A DNA stretch of 64,000 nucleotides from Coraliomargarita sinensis. Its GTDB lineage: Bacteria; Verrucomicrobiota; Verrucomicrobiia; Opitutales; Coraliomargaritaceae. The stretch is from positions 96,001 through 160,000 of the forward strand of contig NZ_QHJQ01000007.1 of NCBI RefSeq assembly GCF_003185655.1, given 5' to 3'. The notes beneath the pieces are model-generated. The model had not been told where the DNA came from and did not search any database. It was given only the letters and a program-made list of their open reading frames with translations. Positions 19,705-29,035 of this stretch are shown piece by piece. A program made the translations under genes and the position numbers. Within the stretch, counting starts at the first letter, position 1. Every line of letters starts with the position of its first letter.

Positions 19705-21993
19705 ATGGCGATCCCGACCTCCAGTAAGATACGCATATTACTCTTCGAAGATAATCTCGCAGATGCGAACCTCGTGAGCGAATATCTGGAACTGGCCAAG
19801 CTCGACTACGAAATGGTGGTGGCAAAGCGCCTGAATGAAGGATTGGAAAAAGTGCGGTCGGAAAAGTTCGAGGTCATTCTGCTCGACCTCTCTCTGCCTG
19901 ACAGCAAAGGCATCGCCACGCTGAAGACGGTGCAGGACAGCGCAAGGGACGCCGTCATCATTATACTGACGGGCTCTGAAGACGAGGCCCTGTCTTCCGC
20001 TGCCTTGCAGGCCGGCGCGCAGGACTACCTGTTTAAAGACAAGCTCAACGGGGAAGTGCTCCGCCGGTCCATCCGTTACGCCATCGAACGCACCAACCTC
20101 ACCCGCAAGTTGGAAAACCACGCCACCGAGACAGAGCACCGAGAGGCTCTGCTGCGTCATATTTTCGATGCGAATACGGATGCTATGCTCATCCTAACCC
20201 CGGAATACGAGATCAAGTTCTTTAATCCGGCGGCGGCGACTCTTTTGGAAGCCGACGAAGCCAGCCTGGTGGGAGAGACCTTTCCTTTCGAGGTCAGCAC
20301 AACACAAATCTCCGAACTGGAGATCCCGGAAGCGAACGGCGCTTCCCGCCTGGTCGAACTGAGTGCAGCTGATCTGGTCTGGGAGGGAGAAGGCGCATTG
20401 CTCGTGATGTTGCGTGACATCACTCAGCGGCGCGCGGCAGAGCTTGAACTTAAAAGGGAAAAAGAACGTTTATCCGTCACGTTGGACTCGATTGTTGATG
20501 CCGTGATCGCCACGGATCAAAGCGGTGCGGTCGAGCGCATCAACCAGGAAGCCTCGCGGCTCACCGGCATCGCGGCTGATGACGCCACGGGCAAACCACT
20601 GAGCGAGGTACTGCGCCTGAGGAATCCGCACAGCGGCGAGCGGATTGAGGATCCGCTCAAGGATCTGCTGCGTTCCGACTTTGCCGAAGTCCTGGCCAAA
20701 GAAGGCCTGCCCCTCGAACGTGTGGATGGGAATGAGCCACTGCTCGTGACGGCCGAGATGCGCTGCATCCTCGACGATGGCGGCAAGCACCACGGCTGTG
20801 TCACCGTCCTGAGGGATATCACCAAACAGAAGAAGACCGAAGAGGAACTCTTTAAGAACGAGAAACTCAACTCCATCAGCCTGCTGGCCAGTGGTATCGC
20901 CCACGACTTTAACAACATGCTGACCGCGATTCTGGGCAACATATCGGTCGTCCGGATGGGGATCGATGAAGAGGACAAGAACGCCAAGAAACTTCTCGCG
21001 GCGGAGAATGCCGCCCTTCAGGCAAAATCATTGACGCAGCAGTTACTCACCTTCGCCAAGGGCGGGGCACCCACACTGGAAGTGACCACGATCGACCAAC
21101 TGGTTGAAGAAAGTGCCCAGTTCATTTTGCGCGGCTCCAACGTAAAGTGCGAAGTGGAGAAGAAAGAGCCAATCTGGGCTGTGGACGCGGATAAGGGGCA
21201 GATCAGCCAGGTGGTGAATAACCTTATCATCAACGCCGACCAGGCCATGCCGGAGGGCGGAACGATTACACTTCGAATGGCCAACCGGCGCCTGCGGCAC
21301 GGGGAAGTCCCCACCCTCAAAGCGGGCGAATACGTTTGCATCGAGGTTGTCGACGAAGGCACCGGAATCAGCCCGGAAAACATGAAGCGCATCTTCGACC
21401 CTTACTTCACCACTAAGGATGAGGGCAATGGATTGGGGCTCGCTTCATCCTATTCCATCATCAGTAGCCATAACGGCGCCATGACGGTCGAATCGGAAGT
21501 CGGCAAAGGCACCCGTTTTTCCGTTTACATCCCCAGGACGGAAAAAACCGAAGAACCGACACCGTCGCCGGCAGAGGAAGCGGGCAAAAAAGAACCGGAA
21601 AAGATCCACCAGGGCGGCGGGCGCATCCTCGTGATGGACGATATGGAAGCCATGATGATGGTGGCGGGAGAGATTTTGAAGGCGCTGGGCTACGAGGTGG
21701 AATTTACCACCAACGGCGAGGAAGCGATTGAAGCCTACAAAAAAGCGAAAGAATCAGGTAATCCCTTCGATGCCGTCGTTTTCGACCTCACGGTGCCCGG
21801 CGGGATGGGCGGCGAAGAAGCCAGTAACATCCTGATCGAATACGATCCCGATCTCATTGCCATCGCTTCCAGTGGCTACACCACTTCCAACGTGATGTCG
21901 GACTATAAGAACTCAGCCTTCAAGGCGGTGGTACCGAAGCCCTACCGCATCAAGGAAATGAGCGACGCGCTGAACCGCGTGTTGCAAAAGTAG
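19705..21993 (+). CDS. Hybrid histidine kinase REC-PAS-PAS-HisKA-HATPase-REC
   Basis: 762 aa, soluble. Domain order: receiver (about 9-125, Asp61 in LLDLSLPD), PAS 1 (about 150-250), PAS 2 (about 260-375, VDAVIATDQSGAVERIN), HisKA with SGIAHDFNNMLTAILGN (about 398), HATPase (QVVNNLIINADQAMP, DEGTGISPENMKRIFDPYF, GNGLGLA), an acidic/proline linker, and a C-terminal receiver (about 640-760, phospho-acceptor Asp in VVFDLTVPGG). The IAHDFNN type of H-box is common in kinases with a C-terminal receiver. The front receiver probably takes phosphate from another kinase, for which the upstream gene is a natural candidate. Confidence 0.92.
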   Translation: MAIPTSSKIRILLFEDNLADANLVSEYLELAKLDYEMVVAKRLNEGLEKVRSEKFEVILLDLSLPDSKGIATLKTVQDSARDAVIIILTGSEDEALSSAALQAGAQDYLFKDKLNGEVLRRSIRYAIERTNLTRKLENHATETEHREALLRHIFDANTDAMLILTPEYEIKFFNPAAATLLEADEASLVGETFPFEVSTTQISELEIPEANGASRLVELSAADLVWEGEGALLVMLRDITQRRAAELELKREKERLSVTLDSIVDAVIATDQSGAVERINQEASRLTGIAADDATGKPLSEVLRLRNPHSGERIEDPLKDLLRSDFAEVLAKEGLPLERVDGNEPLLVTAEMRCILDDGGKHHGCVTVLRDITKQKKTEEELFKNEKLNSISLLASGIAHDFNNMLTAILGNISVVRMGIDEEDKNAKKLLAAENAALQAKSLTQQLLTFAKGGAPTLEVTTIDQLVEESAQFILRGSNVKCEVEKKEPIWAVDADKGQISQVVNNLIINADQAMPEGGTITLRMANRRLRHGEVPTLKAGEYVCIEVVDEGTGISPENMKRIFDPYFTTKDEGNGLGLASSYSIISSHNGAMTVESEVGKGTRFSVYIPRTEKTEEPTPSPAEEAGKKEPEKIHQGGGRILVMDDMEAMMMVAGEILKALGYEVEFTTNGEEAIEAYKKAKESGNPFDAVVFDLTVPGGMGGEEASNILIEYDPDLIAIASSGYTTSNVMSDYKNSAFKAVVPKPYRIKEMSDALNRVLQK

Positions 21994-22019
21994 CGGCCGC
22001 AAAGATGGCGCGGTTGTTG

Positions 22020-22496
22020 TTATTTGCCCGCGATGATCCCAGAGAGGTGTTCGACATACTTTTCCGCACCGCCACGGCGATAACCGGTTTTTTCGATTAG
22101 TTTCCCTTCGGAATCGAGAACTAGAATGGTCGGGAAGCCGCGTATGCCGTATTTTTTAGCCAAGGCTTCGTTCTGTGCTTTGGTTTCCTCGCTTTGCTCT
22201 TTATTGCGCGGGAAATCGAGCTCGACCAGAACTAGGTTTTCCGAGGCGTAGGTCTGGAAAGCTGCTTTGGAAAATACTTCCTTATCCAGTTTGATGCACC
22301 AACCACACCAGTCGGATCCGGTAAAGTTGAGTAGCATGGGCTTGCCATCCGCTTTCGCCTTGGCCTTCGCGGCATCAAAGTCAGTTATCCAGTTGGCTTC
22401 CGTGTCACTTGTGCTTTCCGCGTGGATCAGTGTCGTCGAAAAAAGGGCGGCGGCGATCAAAGCCAGAATGGATACGAGATAAGTTTTTTGTTTCAT
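22020..22496 (-). CDS. Periplasmic thioredoxin-fold protein
   Basis: 158 aa with signal peptide (ALIAALFSTTLIHAES-like region, residues 5-27). A thioredoxin fold follows with an unusual active-site WCGWCIK (about 63-69) after FTGSDWCGWC, and the cis-proline in GFPTILVLD. Proteins with the WCGWC motif in Verrucomicrobiota and Bacteroidetes act in periplasmic disulfide chemistry or cytochrome maturation. Its end is convergent with the hybrid kinase, 26 bp apart. Confidence 0.87.
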   Translation of the reverse strand: MKQKTYLVSILALIAAALFSTTLIHAESTSDTEANWITDFDAAKAKAKADGKPMLLNFTGSDWCGWCIKLDKEVFSKAAFQTYASENLVLVELDFPRNKEQSEETKAQNEALAKKYGIRGFPTILVLDSEGKLIEKTGYRRGGAEKYVEHLSGIIAGK

Positions 22497-22639
22497 AAAG
22501 CATAGGATACATTGATGTTTGGTTTATTCCATCAGATTTTATGCATTCCTGCCAAGAGACGAAAACTGCGGCATGAAAGTTGCAAAAGGGAGGAACTAAG
22601 CTAGCAAATAACACTCAAAAAGAGACAAATTAACACACT

Positions 22640-23302
22640 ATGACCTTTATATTTCTCATTATTGTCCCGATTCTCGTCGGCCTCTGGGCCCAGATGAAGG
22701 TGAAAAGCGCCTACAACCAGTACGTGCAGGTGCCTTCGCGCGGACGTATCACCGGGCGAGAAGCTGCCGCTGCCGTGATGGAGAGTGCCGGAATTTACGA
22801 CGTCGAAATCGTACAGTGTCATGGCACACTGACCGATCATTACGACCCGACGCACAAGCGGCTAGCCCTCAGCCAGGATAACTACCAGGGCACCAGTCTT
22901 GCCGCGCTGGGTGTGGCTGCTCACGAGGCGGGCCACGCTATCCAACACAAGCAGGAGTATGCTCCGCTCAAGACACGAATGGCGCTCGTGCCCATCACCG
23001 GCTTCGCTTCGCAGTTGCTCCCGATTGTCATGTTTGGCGGCTTCTTTATGGGCTTCGGTCCGATTACCATCAACATCGGCATTGCGGTCTACCTCGTCTT
23101 GACGGTCTTCCAACTGGTGACTCTACCGGTCGAATTCGACGCCAGTACACGCGCCAAGAAGCAGCTTGTCGGCCTCGGCATCATCGACCGCGACGAACTC
23201 GACGGCGTGACCAAGACCCTCGACGCCGCCGCCTACACCTATGTGGCCGCCTTTGTCAGCAGCCTCGGCTGGTTGCTCTATTTACTGGCGGCACGGCGTT
23301 GA
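22640..23302 (+). CDS. Membrane zinc metallopeptidase (YugP family)
   Basis: 220 aa. N-terminal membrane helix, then a metallopeptidase core with HEAGHAIQ (about 92-99, zinc-binding HExxH) and the family signature VEFDASTRAKKQL (about 162-174). Further membrane helices lie at about 115-155 and 198-218. YugP-type (neutral zinc metallopeptidase, putative) proteins have no firm substrate. The start follows an AT-rich region divergent from the thioredoxin gene. Confidence 0.88.
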   Translation: MTFIFLIIVPILVGLWAQMKVKSAYNQYVQVPSRGRITGREAAAAVMESAGIYDVEIVQCHGTLTDHYDPTHKRLALSQDNYQGTSLAALGVAAHEAGHAIQHKQEYAPLKTRMALVPITGFASQLLPIVMFGGFFMGFGPITINIGIAVYLVLTVFQLVTLPVEFDASTRAKKQLVGLGIIDRDELDGVTKTLDAAAYTYVAAFVSSLGWLLYLLAARR

Positions 23303-23393
23303 TTCTGCCGCCGCAGTTGTCGAAATTCACAATTAATTCATTAACAGCTGCTTGCTAAATCTCGTACCCGATAACTTATTAAGTTATCAAGGT

Positions 23394-25193
23394 ATGAGTT
23401 ATAAGTTTTCAGGCCAGTTACTTGCGGGTGCTCTACTGTGTAGTGCTCTCTGTACGGTGCCGCTGTCGGCCATAAGCGAGGGCAACGTACTCGTCGTATT
23501 TAATTCAGCCAATGGCGATAGCCAGGAGGTTAAAGATTACTATGTAAGCATACGACCGGACGTATTGCAGTTTGATTTGGCAGATGGCAGCCTGACGTCC
23601 CCGACAATCAATTACGCTGATTTTGCCACAAAAATACGAGATCCGATCCGGCAGCACCTAAACTCGAATAATCTCGAACAAACCGTTGAAGTCCTGGTTT
23701 TAACCAAAGGCATCCCTCACCGGATACAGAGTTTGGACACAAATAATCCCAACGCGGGAGATGCCGGAGCGAGCGCTACCACGGCATACGATAATGGGAA
23801 CGCCAGTTTTGCCTCCGTTGATTCTGAACTAACACTTTTACAATATGATCTGGATGACGGCGAGAACGGCGGCAACTATGATTCAAGTGCCGACAATGCG
23901 GTGTTGAATCCCTATTTTAACGAGACATCCGCATTCTCCAGTTTTTCCAGAAGTTCGATCGCAAATGGCGACCAGGTATTTTCCAGGAGCAACAATGTCT
24001 ACGGTTGGTGGGCCTTGGGTACTCAAGTTATCAGAGGTATAAATGTCAGCTTCACACCTTCCGATGCGGGCGACATCTACTTAACCGCACGGCTCGATGC
24101 ATCCACCGTGGAAGACGTGAAAGCCATCATCGATCGGGCACAGGACATCGCTTTCCGACGCGACATCGACGCTGTTATTTTTGACGGCGACGGACGAAGT
24201 AACCCACTGGACGAGTATTCAGATCCATCAACCGGAACCGCCATAAACGATTATCCGGAAGCAGAAAGCACAGTCAGCGCCACATGGGATCAAGTTCTTC
24301 GCGAAAACAGCTCCAGCTTTGTGATTGGGAAAGCAGCCGGAATTGATTACTCCAACACCCTGCTTATCAATGGCCCGATCGCCCACCTCCACTCCTACGG
24401 GGTAAACCACAGTGGCACTAATTCACAGATACGGCCCTATCTGAACACTTTTGCCGGCCAGCTCGTACCGGGAGCCAGCTTTTCCGCCTACGAAAGCTTT
24501 GGAGCAAAGGGACTGGGCGGCCTGGGAAATTCAAACCAGGGACAAGTCGAAGAATGGTTTTCCTCGGGCGGCACTTTCGCCTCGGGACCGGTATGGGAAC
24601 CGTTCACGTTCGGCATCCTGAAAAGTGAAATTTTCCTGGACCGTTTTTACAATCAGGGCTTCACCTACGTCGAGGCAGCTTGGGCTGCGATACTACAGAT
24701 TTCCTGGCAGAGCGTCGTCATCGGCGATCCCCTGGCCACAGCATCTTTCAGAGCCTCGTCAGAATATGAGAGTTGGGTGTATGCCGGTACCGGCACCACG
24801 CCTGATGTCGAGGTAACAGCAGGATTTGATGATGACTACGACCTGGACGGTCTCGAAAATGGCTTGGAATATACCTTAGCCCTCAATCCTGATGCTTCAG
24901 ATGTGAACTCGAACAAGTTGCCGGAATTCACTCTCAGCAGTGAGAATAAAGTCGTCACATTCACACTTGCCGATCCGGTTCCTACAAATCTCGACATAAC
25001 CGTAGAGATGAGTCCTTCACTTGAACCTGGCAGCTGGACCATCATTGCAACCCGAGGAAGCGGCGGCACTTGGTCCGGGACTGCTACTGTCGTAGAAAGT
25101 AACACTGCCAGTGGCAACGAGGTCGAGCTGATCGACCATACCACCGGCCTGGATGATCGCCGTTTCTACAGGATATCGGTGACGCAAATTTAG
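23394..25193 (+). CDS. TIGR03790-type secreted protein
   Basis: 599 aa from ATG 23394 (MSYKFSGQLLAGALL), chosen because it starts the signal peptide; an upstream ATG at 23352 adds 14 unrelated residues. The body fits the TIGR03790 family seen in Verrucomicrobiota, Planctomycetes and Deltaproteobacteria: NVLVVFNSANGDSQEVKDYY at the start, VLVLTKGIPHRI, and SVVIGDPLATASF at its end. A C-terminal extension begins with DDDYDLDGLENGLEYTLALNP (calcium-binding thrombospondin type 3-like spacer) and ends as a beta-sandwich. Function of the family is unknown. Single gene. Confidence 0.75.
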   Translation: MSYKFSGQLLAGALLCSALCTVPLSAISEGNVLVVFNSANGDSQEVKDYYVSIRPDVLQFDLADGSLTSPTINYADFATKIRDPIRQHLNSNNLEQTVEVLVLTKGIPHRIQSLDTNNPNAGDAGASATTAYDNGNASFASVDSELTLLQYDLDDGENGGNYDSSADNAVLNPYFNETSAFSSFSRSSIANGDQVFSRSNNVYGWWALGTQVIRGINVSFTPSDAGDIYLTARLDASTVEDVKAIIDRAQDIAFRRDIDAVIFDGDGRSNPLDEYSDPSTGTAINDYPEAESTVSATWDQVLRENSSSFVIGKAAGIDYSNTLLINGPIAHLHSYGVNHSGTNSQIRPYLNTFAGQLVPGASFSAYESFGAKGLGGLGNSNQGQVEEWFSSGGTFASGPVWEPFTFGILKSEIFLDRFYNQGFTYVEAAWAAILQISWQSVVIGDPLATASFRASSEYESWVYAGTGTTPDVEVTAGFDDDYDLDGLENGLEYTLALNPDASDVNSNKLPEFTLSSENKVVTFTLADPVPTNLDITVEMSPSLEPGSWTIIATRGSGGTWSGTATVVESNTASGNEVELIDHTTGLDDRRFYRISVTQI

Positions 25194-25277
25194 TAGACCA
25201 TCGTGCCGCGGAGACCGGAAAAGCATCGACGCATGATTGAGCTTGACCCGCAACAAGTCGCGGACAACGTCCTCATC

Positions 25278-25362
<85 letters not shown>

Positions 25363-25377
25363 TTTTTCTTTTTATTG

Positions 25378-25404
25378 AATCGGCAACCAGCTGCCGATTT
25401 TTTT
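25378..25404 (+). terminator. Rho-independent terminator of tRNA-Pro
   Basis: Perfect 8-bp stem AATCGGCA / TGCCGATT with a 6-base loop, followed by a run of seven T. It begins 15 bases after the tRNA end and stops just before the GTG start of the next gene. Confidence 0.85.
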
Positions 25405-25416
25405 GTCTACTTCGCC

Positions 25417-26379
25417 GTGCTAAAGTTTCTGATCAGATCTATCCTTGTGGGCGCAGCACTGCTTCAGTTCGCCTCTGCGCAAAACCGCGAAGTTTTGGGC
25501 GAATACAAGATAGCGATTATCGGGCGCGACCAGGAAGACACCATTTATCAGGCCGCGCATCTGGGCGCCAAAGACGCCGCTCTGGAAATGAGCAAGAAGT
25601 ATGCGATTGATGTGGAGCTGCTTATTGCCACGCCGGAAGCTTCCCAGGGCGGCTCACAACCTACTTCTCTGGCAGAACTTTTCGTTGATGAGGCCGACGG
25701 ATTCATCATCAGCCCCGGAGCAAGTGACGTCGTGGCCTCATCGATCAATTTTGCCATGCAGCAGGGGCAGGAGGTGATTTTCTTTGAGAGCAAGCTGGAA
25801 GAGGTTGAACCGATGGCGGCGATCCTGGCCGACGAGAAACAGGCCGGACGCCTGGCGGGAAAGGCCATATTGAAGAGGCTGCCGACACAGGGGCGTGTCG
25901 CAATCCTGACGAGCACATCCCCCACCCCGCAGCTGAAAGAAAGGCTCGACGGTGTGCGCGCCGCGCTCGGCTACCGGCGTATCGAAAAAGTCATTCCCAC
26001 CGAGCCGAACTACCACGCCGCGATCAAAACGATCCGTGAGGCCGAGGAAGCCGACCGCAACGATCATATCAAAGGATGGATTTTTCTGGAAGACTGGCCC
26101 CTGCTCGGGATGCCGGCGCTACCCTGGAAACCGGGACGCTTACCGGTTGTCGCCATACAATCTTCACCGTCGGCCTTCATCTATACCGACAAGGGCTACC
26201 TCGAGGCCCTGGTCGTCCACCCCTACTACGAATGGGGCTATACCGGAGTGGTGACCATGGTCGAAAAACTGCACAATGACAAAGCTCCGGAGACCTCCAC
26301 CATCCTGACCCAGCCGAAGGTCATCGATTGGCGGAACCTGAAAGACTACCGCGAGCAGTGGCAGACTTGGTTCAAGTAA
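25417..26379 (+). CDS. Periplasmic sugar-binding-type (LacI/RbsB-like) solute-binding protein
   Basis: 320 aa from GTG 25417, which begins a signal peptide (LKFLIRSILVGAALLQFASAQ). The only in-frame ATG upstream (25324) lies inside the tRNA gene and cannot be used. The mature protein is a type I periplasmic-binding fold: YKIAIIGRDQEDTIYQAAHLGAKDAA, GFIISPGASDVVASSINFAMQQGQEVIFFES, and ILADEKQAGRLAGKAIL. No ABC permease or ATPase is nearby, so it is an orphan, perhaps a sensor's binding partner. Ligand unknown. Confidence 0.8.
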   Translation: MLKFLIRSILVGAALLQFASAQNREVLGEYKIAIIGRDQEDTIYQAAHLGAKDAALEMSKKYAIDVELLIATPEASQGGSQPTSLAELFVDEADGFIISPGASDVVASSINFAMQQGQEVIFFESKLEEVEPMAAILADEKQAGRLAGKAILKRLPTQGRVAILTSTSPTPQLKERLDGVRAALGYRRIEKVIPTEPNYHAAIKTIREAEEADRNDHIKGWIFLEDWPLLGMPALPWKPGRLPVVAIQSSPSAFIYTDKGYLEALVVHPYYEWGYTGVVTMVEKLHNDKAPETSTILTQPKVIDWRNLKDYREQWQTWFK

Positions 26380-26573
26380 TACCCGCGACTAACTTTTATC
26401 GGTCATACGAATCCACAAAACAGAGTTTTGACTTGTGCGGGCGATATCCAATAACGCCTCAGGCCACGTCGCCTCACTTGTGAAAGCGGGGTGATCGAAA
26501 TATCGCATTAGCCTTTTTGTCGGAAAAAGTCACGCACTGGTCTACGTTAGAAGCTAAAGTCGAAATGCTTCAA

Positions 26574-27545
26574 CTAGGGGCGCAACAAAACTTTACCCAG
26601 CTTCGGGCTCTTGTCGTGCTGAATGGCCTCCTGAATTTGCGGGAGCGCATAGGTGGCCTCGATCGGCAGCTTCAGCTGCCCTTCCCGCATCATGGTGTAG
26701 ACCCGGTCCATGACTTCGAGGACGGCATCCGCACCCTCCGTTTTACAGAATTTATCCCACCAGAAACCGACGAGGCGGACGTCATTGAAAATCAAAAAGC
26801 GGGTGGGAAAGCGCACTTTATCCGCGACCATGCCGCCGAAAGTAACCTGCGTCCCGCCATCTCCAAGCGCCTTAATCTGGTCGATCGCGCTCTCGCCGCC
26901 GATTGAGTTGAGCGCCAGTTTGACGGGGGCACCGCCGGTCAATTCTTTCAGCTTTTTGGGCCATGCCGAGCCTTCCAACACCACCTGATCGGCACCATAG
27001 GCCAGGAGCGGCTCAACCAGCTCCTCGCGTCGCACCTGACTGATGGTTTTCAGCCCCATGGCTTTTGCCATCTGTATCACGGAAAGACCCACTGCGGAAT
27101 TGCCCGCATTTTGCACGATCCAGTCGCCCTCCTTCAGATCGACGATTTTATCCAGCAGGCAAAAAGCCGTAGGCGGATTGATAAAAGAAACCGCCGCCTG
27201 CTCGACCGGCACCGACGCATCCACTAAAAGCAAATCTTCAGCAGGCATACAGGCATACTCCTGCCAGGTGCCACCGTCGGGAAAGCGCACGTGCGCACCC
27301 GTCTGAACTGAATCAACCCCCTCACCCAGAGCATCGACCGCGCCGACGCCCTCTCGGCCCGCCACCGCAGGCAGCTCACGCAAACTGCCGTAGCTGCCCC
27401 CGATCATCCCGTAATCGGAGGGATTGATGGTGGCGGCGAGTAATTTGACCCGCACTTCACCGGGGCCGGGCTCAGGCACTGGCAGCGATTCCACCCGAAG
27501 TACTTCCGAGGGGGCGCCGAATTCATGGTGACGAACTGATAACAT
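26574..27545 (-). CDS. MECR/ETR1-like trans-2-enoyl thioester reductase (MDR superfamily)
   Basis: 323 aa from ATG 27545 (MLSVRHHEFG), which has a GGGGGG Shine-Dalgarno at 27555-27560, nine bases upstream; ATGs at 27554 and 27632 are less well placed. Medium-chain dehydrogenase/reductase without catalytic zinc. The match to mitochondrial 2-enoyl-ACP reductase is detailed: NPSDYGMIGGSYG, ELPAVAGREGVG, FINPPTAFCLL, WIVQNAGNSAVGLSVIQMA, LALNSIGGES, TFGGMVADKV. It would reduce 2-enoyl-CoA/ACP with NADPH in fatty-acid metabolism. It is divergent from the PerR-like gene, and a PerR-box-like palindrome lies between them. Confidence 0.85.
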   Translation of the reverse strand: MLSVRHHEFGAPSEVLRVESLPVPEPGPGEVRVKLLAATINPSDYGMIGGSYGSLRELPAVAGREGVGAVDALGEGVDSVQTGAHVRFPDGGTWQEYACMPAEDLLLVDASVPVEQAAVSFINPPTAFCLLDKIVDLKEGDWIVQNAGNSAVGLSVIQMAKAMGLKTISQVRREELVEPLLAYGADQVVLEGSAWPKKLKELTGGAPVKLALNSIGGESAIDQIKALGDGGTQVTFGGMVADKVRFPTRFLIFNDVRLVGFWWDKFCKTEGADAVLEVMDRVYTMMREGQLKLPIEATYALPQIQEAIQHDKSPKLGKVLLRP

Positions 27546-27654
27546 ATCGCTCATCCCCCCAGCGAAAGAAGAAAGCCGCTGCAGAGCAAAAGAAATACCC
27601 CAGTCCGGAAACAAATGAGTCGGCCGGTCCATTTCTATCCGCGCTTAAAAATAA

Positions 27655-27669
27655 TTAGAATTATTACAA
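27655..27669. promoter_or_regulatory. PerR/Fur-box-like palindrome, distal copy
   Basis: TTAGAATTATTACAA differs from the PerR box TTATAATNATTATAA at two positions. It lies 110 bp before the enoyl reductase start and 77 bp before the regulator gene, so it could serve either. Confidence 0.55.
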
Positions 27670-27722
27670 TTATCGCTTGATTCTGTAAGGCAACCCCTTT
27701 TATTGAGATCCATAGCCAGCAA

Positions 27723-27737
27723 TTAGAATAATTCTAA
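27723..27737. promoter_or_regulatory. PerR/Fur-box-like palindrome, proximal copy (autoregulation)
   Basis: TTAGAATAATTCTAA is a perfect 7-1-7 palindrome (19 bp perfect, AATTAGAAT-A-ATTCTAATT at 27721-27739), two positions from the PerR consensus. It ends nine bases before the start codon of the Fur-family gene. Such a position implies repression of its own gene. Confidence 0.7.
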
Positions 27738-27745
27738 TTATCAAT

Positions 27746-28177
27746 ATGCAACTCACACCGGAATATAAAGAACGTCTCGACAATGCCTTGGAGCGCAGCG
27801 GTTTACGCGCGACCAAGCAGCGCGAACACATCTTCTCCGTCCTTCTAGAGAAGCTGGACCATCCGACGGCCGACGAGGTTTATGCCCGTGCCCGCAACGA
27901 CATGCCAACTATCTCACTGGCAACGGTTTATAATTGTTTAGAAACTTTATCCGCCAGTGGTTTGATCAAGCAGGTGAATTTTGAGCGTGAGCCGACACGT
28001 TATTGCCCGAATCTCACGACACACGCCCACTTCTACTGCAAGGAAAGCGGGGAAATCAAAGATATCGAGCTTTCGGAAGACATTATCAATCAGCTCAAGG
28101 CTTGCCTGCCCGAGGGCCACACAGCTCATCGTATCGACATCGCGTTCGACGGGAAATGCGGCGAATGCCAGCAGTAA
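27746..28177 (+). CDS. Fur-family transcriptional regulator, PerR-like
   Basis: 143 aa. N-terminal winged helix (residues 12-85: [35 protein letters not shown]). Metal sites: HPTADEVY His at about 39 (the PerR oxidation-sensing His), HAHF His pair (about 94-96), Asp in IKDIE. Two changes from PerR: the Asp in the canonical RYD/RFD position is Cys (RYCPN), and the first structural CxxC is CKES, leaving one Cys; the second CGEC is intact. It precedes the suf genes by 59 bp and has PerR-box-like sites. It probably controls Fe-S assembly and peroxide response. Confidence 0.9.
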   Translation: MQLTPEYKERLDNALERSGLRATKQREHIFSVLLEKLDHPTADEVYARARNDMPTISLATVYNCLETLSASGLIKQVNFEREPTRYCPNLTTHAHFYCKESGEIKDIELSEDIINQLKACLPEGHTAHRIDIAFDGKCGECQQ

Positions 28178-28236
28178 TCACTTTCTCAAGATTTCACCAC
28201 ATCACAACTTACAACTCAACGACTCAACCAACCACC

Positions 28237-28995
28237 ATGAACACACTCGAAGTTAAAAACCTGAATGTCTCCATCGAAGGCCAAGCGATTCTGAAGGATT
28301 TCAGTCTCACCATTCCCAAAGGTGAAGTCCATGCACTCATGGGCCCGAACGGCACCGGCAAAAGCACGCTGGCAAAAGTCATGGCCGGCCACGAGGACTA
28401 TGAAGTCGAAAGTGGCGAGATCCTTCTGGAAGGTGAAAGCATCCTAGGTAAGGAGGCTGACGAGATTTCCCACGCCGGACTCTTCCTTGCATTCCAGTAT
28501 CCTCTGGAAATCCCGGGTGTTTCCATTGCCAATTTCATCCGCGCCGCCCGTGCGGCCCGCCTGCCCGAAGGTGAGGAAGTCAACGCCGTCGAATTTTACA
28601 AAGAGCTTTACGCCAAAATGGACGAGCTCAAGATCGACCGTAAGTTCACCTCGCGCGCTTTGAACGAAGGATTTTCGGGTGGTGAGAAAAAACGTTGCGA
28701 GATCCTCCAGATGGCGATGCTGGAGCCGAAGTTCTGCGTCATGGACGAAACTGATTCCGGTCTGGATATTGACGCGCTGAAGATCGTCTCGGACGGGGTC
28801 AACCACATGCGCAGCGAAGACCGCGCTTTCCTCGTCATCACCCACTACCAACGCCTGCTCGATTACATCGTGCCGGATGTGGTTCACGTCATGTACGACG
28901 GCCGCATTGTTAAAACCGGCGACGCCGAACTGGCGAAGGAGCTCGAGTCCAAGGGTTACGATTGGATCAAAGACGAGGCCTCTGCCATGGCCTAG
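28237..28995 (+). CDS. sufC: Fe-S cluster assembly ATPase SufC
   Basis: 252 aa. ABC-type ATPase of the SufBCD scaffold that builds Fe-S clusters in the cytoplasm. Walker [10 protein letters not shown] (about 36-44), Q-loop [11 protein letters not shown], signature FSGGEKKR, Walker [12 protein letters not shown], switch His in [12 protein letters not shown]. The start ATG 28237 is the one with the normal MNTLEVKNL beginning. The spacer before it is a CA/CT-rich leader without a Shine-Dalgarno. Gene order is regulator-sufC-sufB-sufD-sufT. Confidence 0.96.
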   Translation: MNTLEVKNLNVSIEGQAILKDFSLTIPKGEVHALMGPNGTGKSTLAKVMAGHEDYEVESGEILLEGESILGKEADEISHAGLFLAFQYPLEIPGVSIANFIRAARAARLPEGEEVNAVEFYKELYAKMDELKIDRKFTSRALNEGFSGGEKKRCEILQMAMLEPKFCVMDETDSGLDIDALKIVSDGVNHMRSEDRAFLVITHYQRLLDYIVPDVVHVMYDGRIVKTGDAELAKELESKGYDWIKDEASAMA

Positions 28996-29035
28996 TGCTG
29001 CGCCATTAGTCATTCTCAATTAACCATTTTTTATT

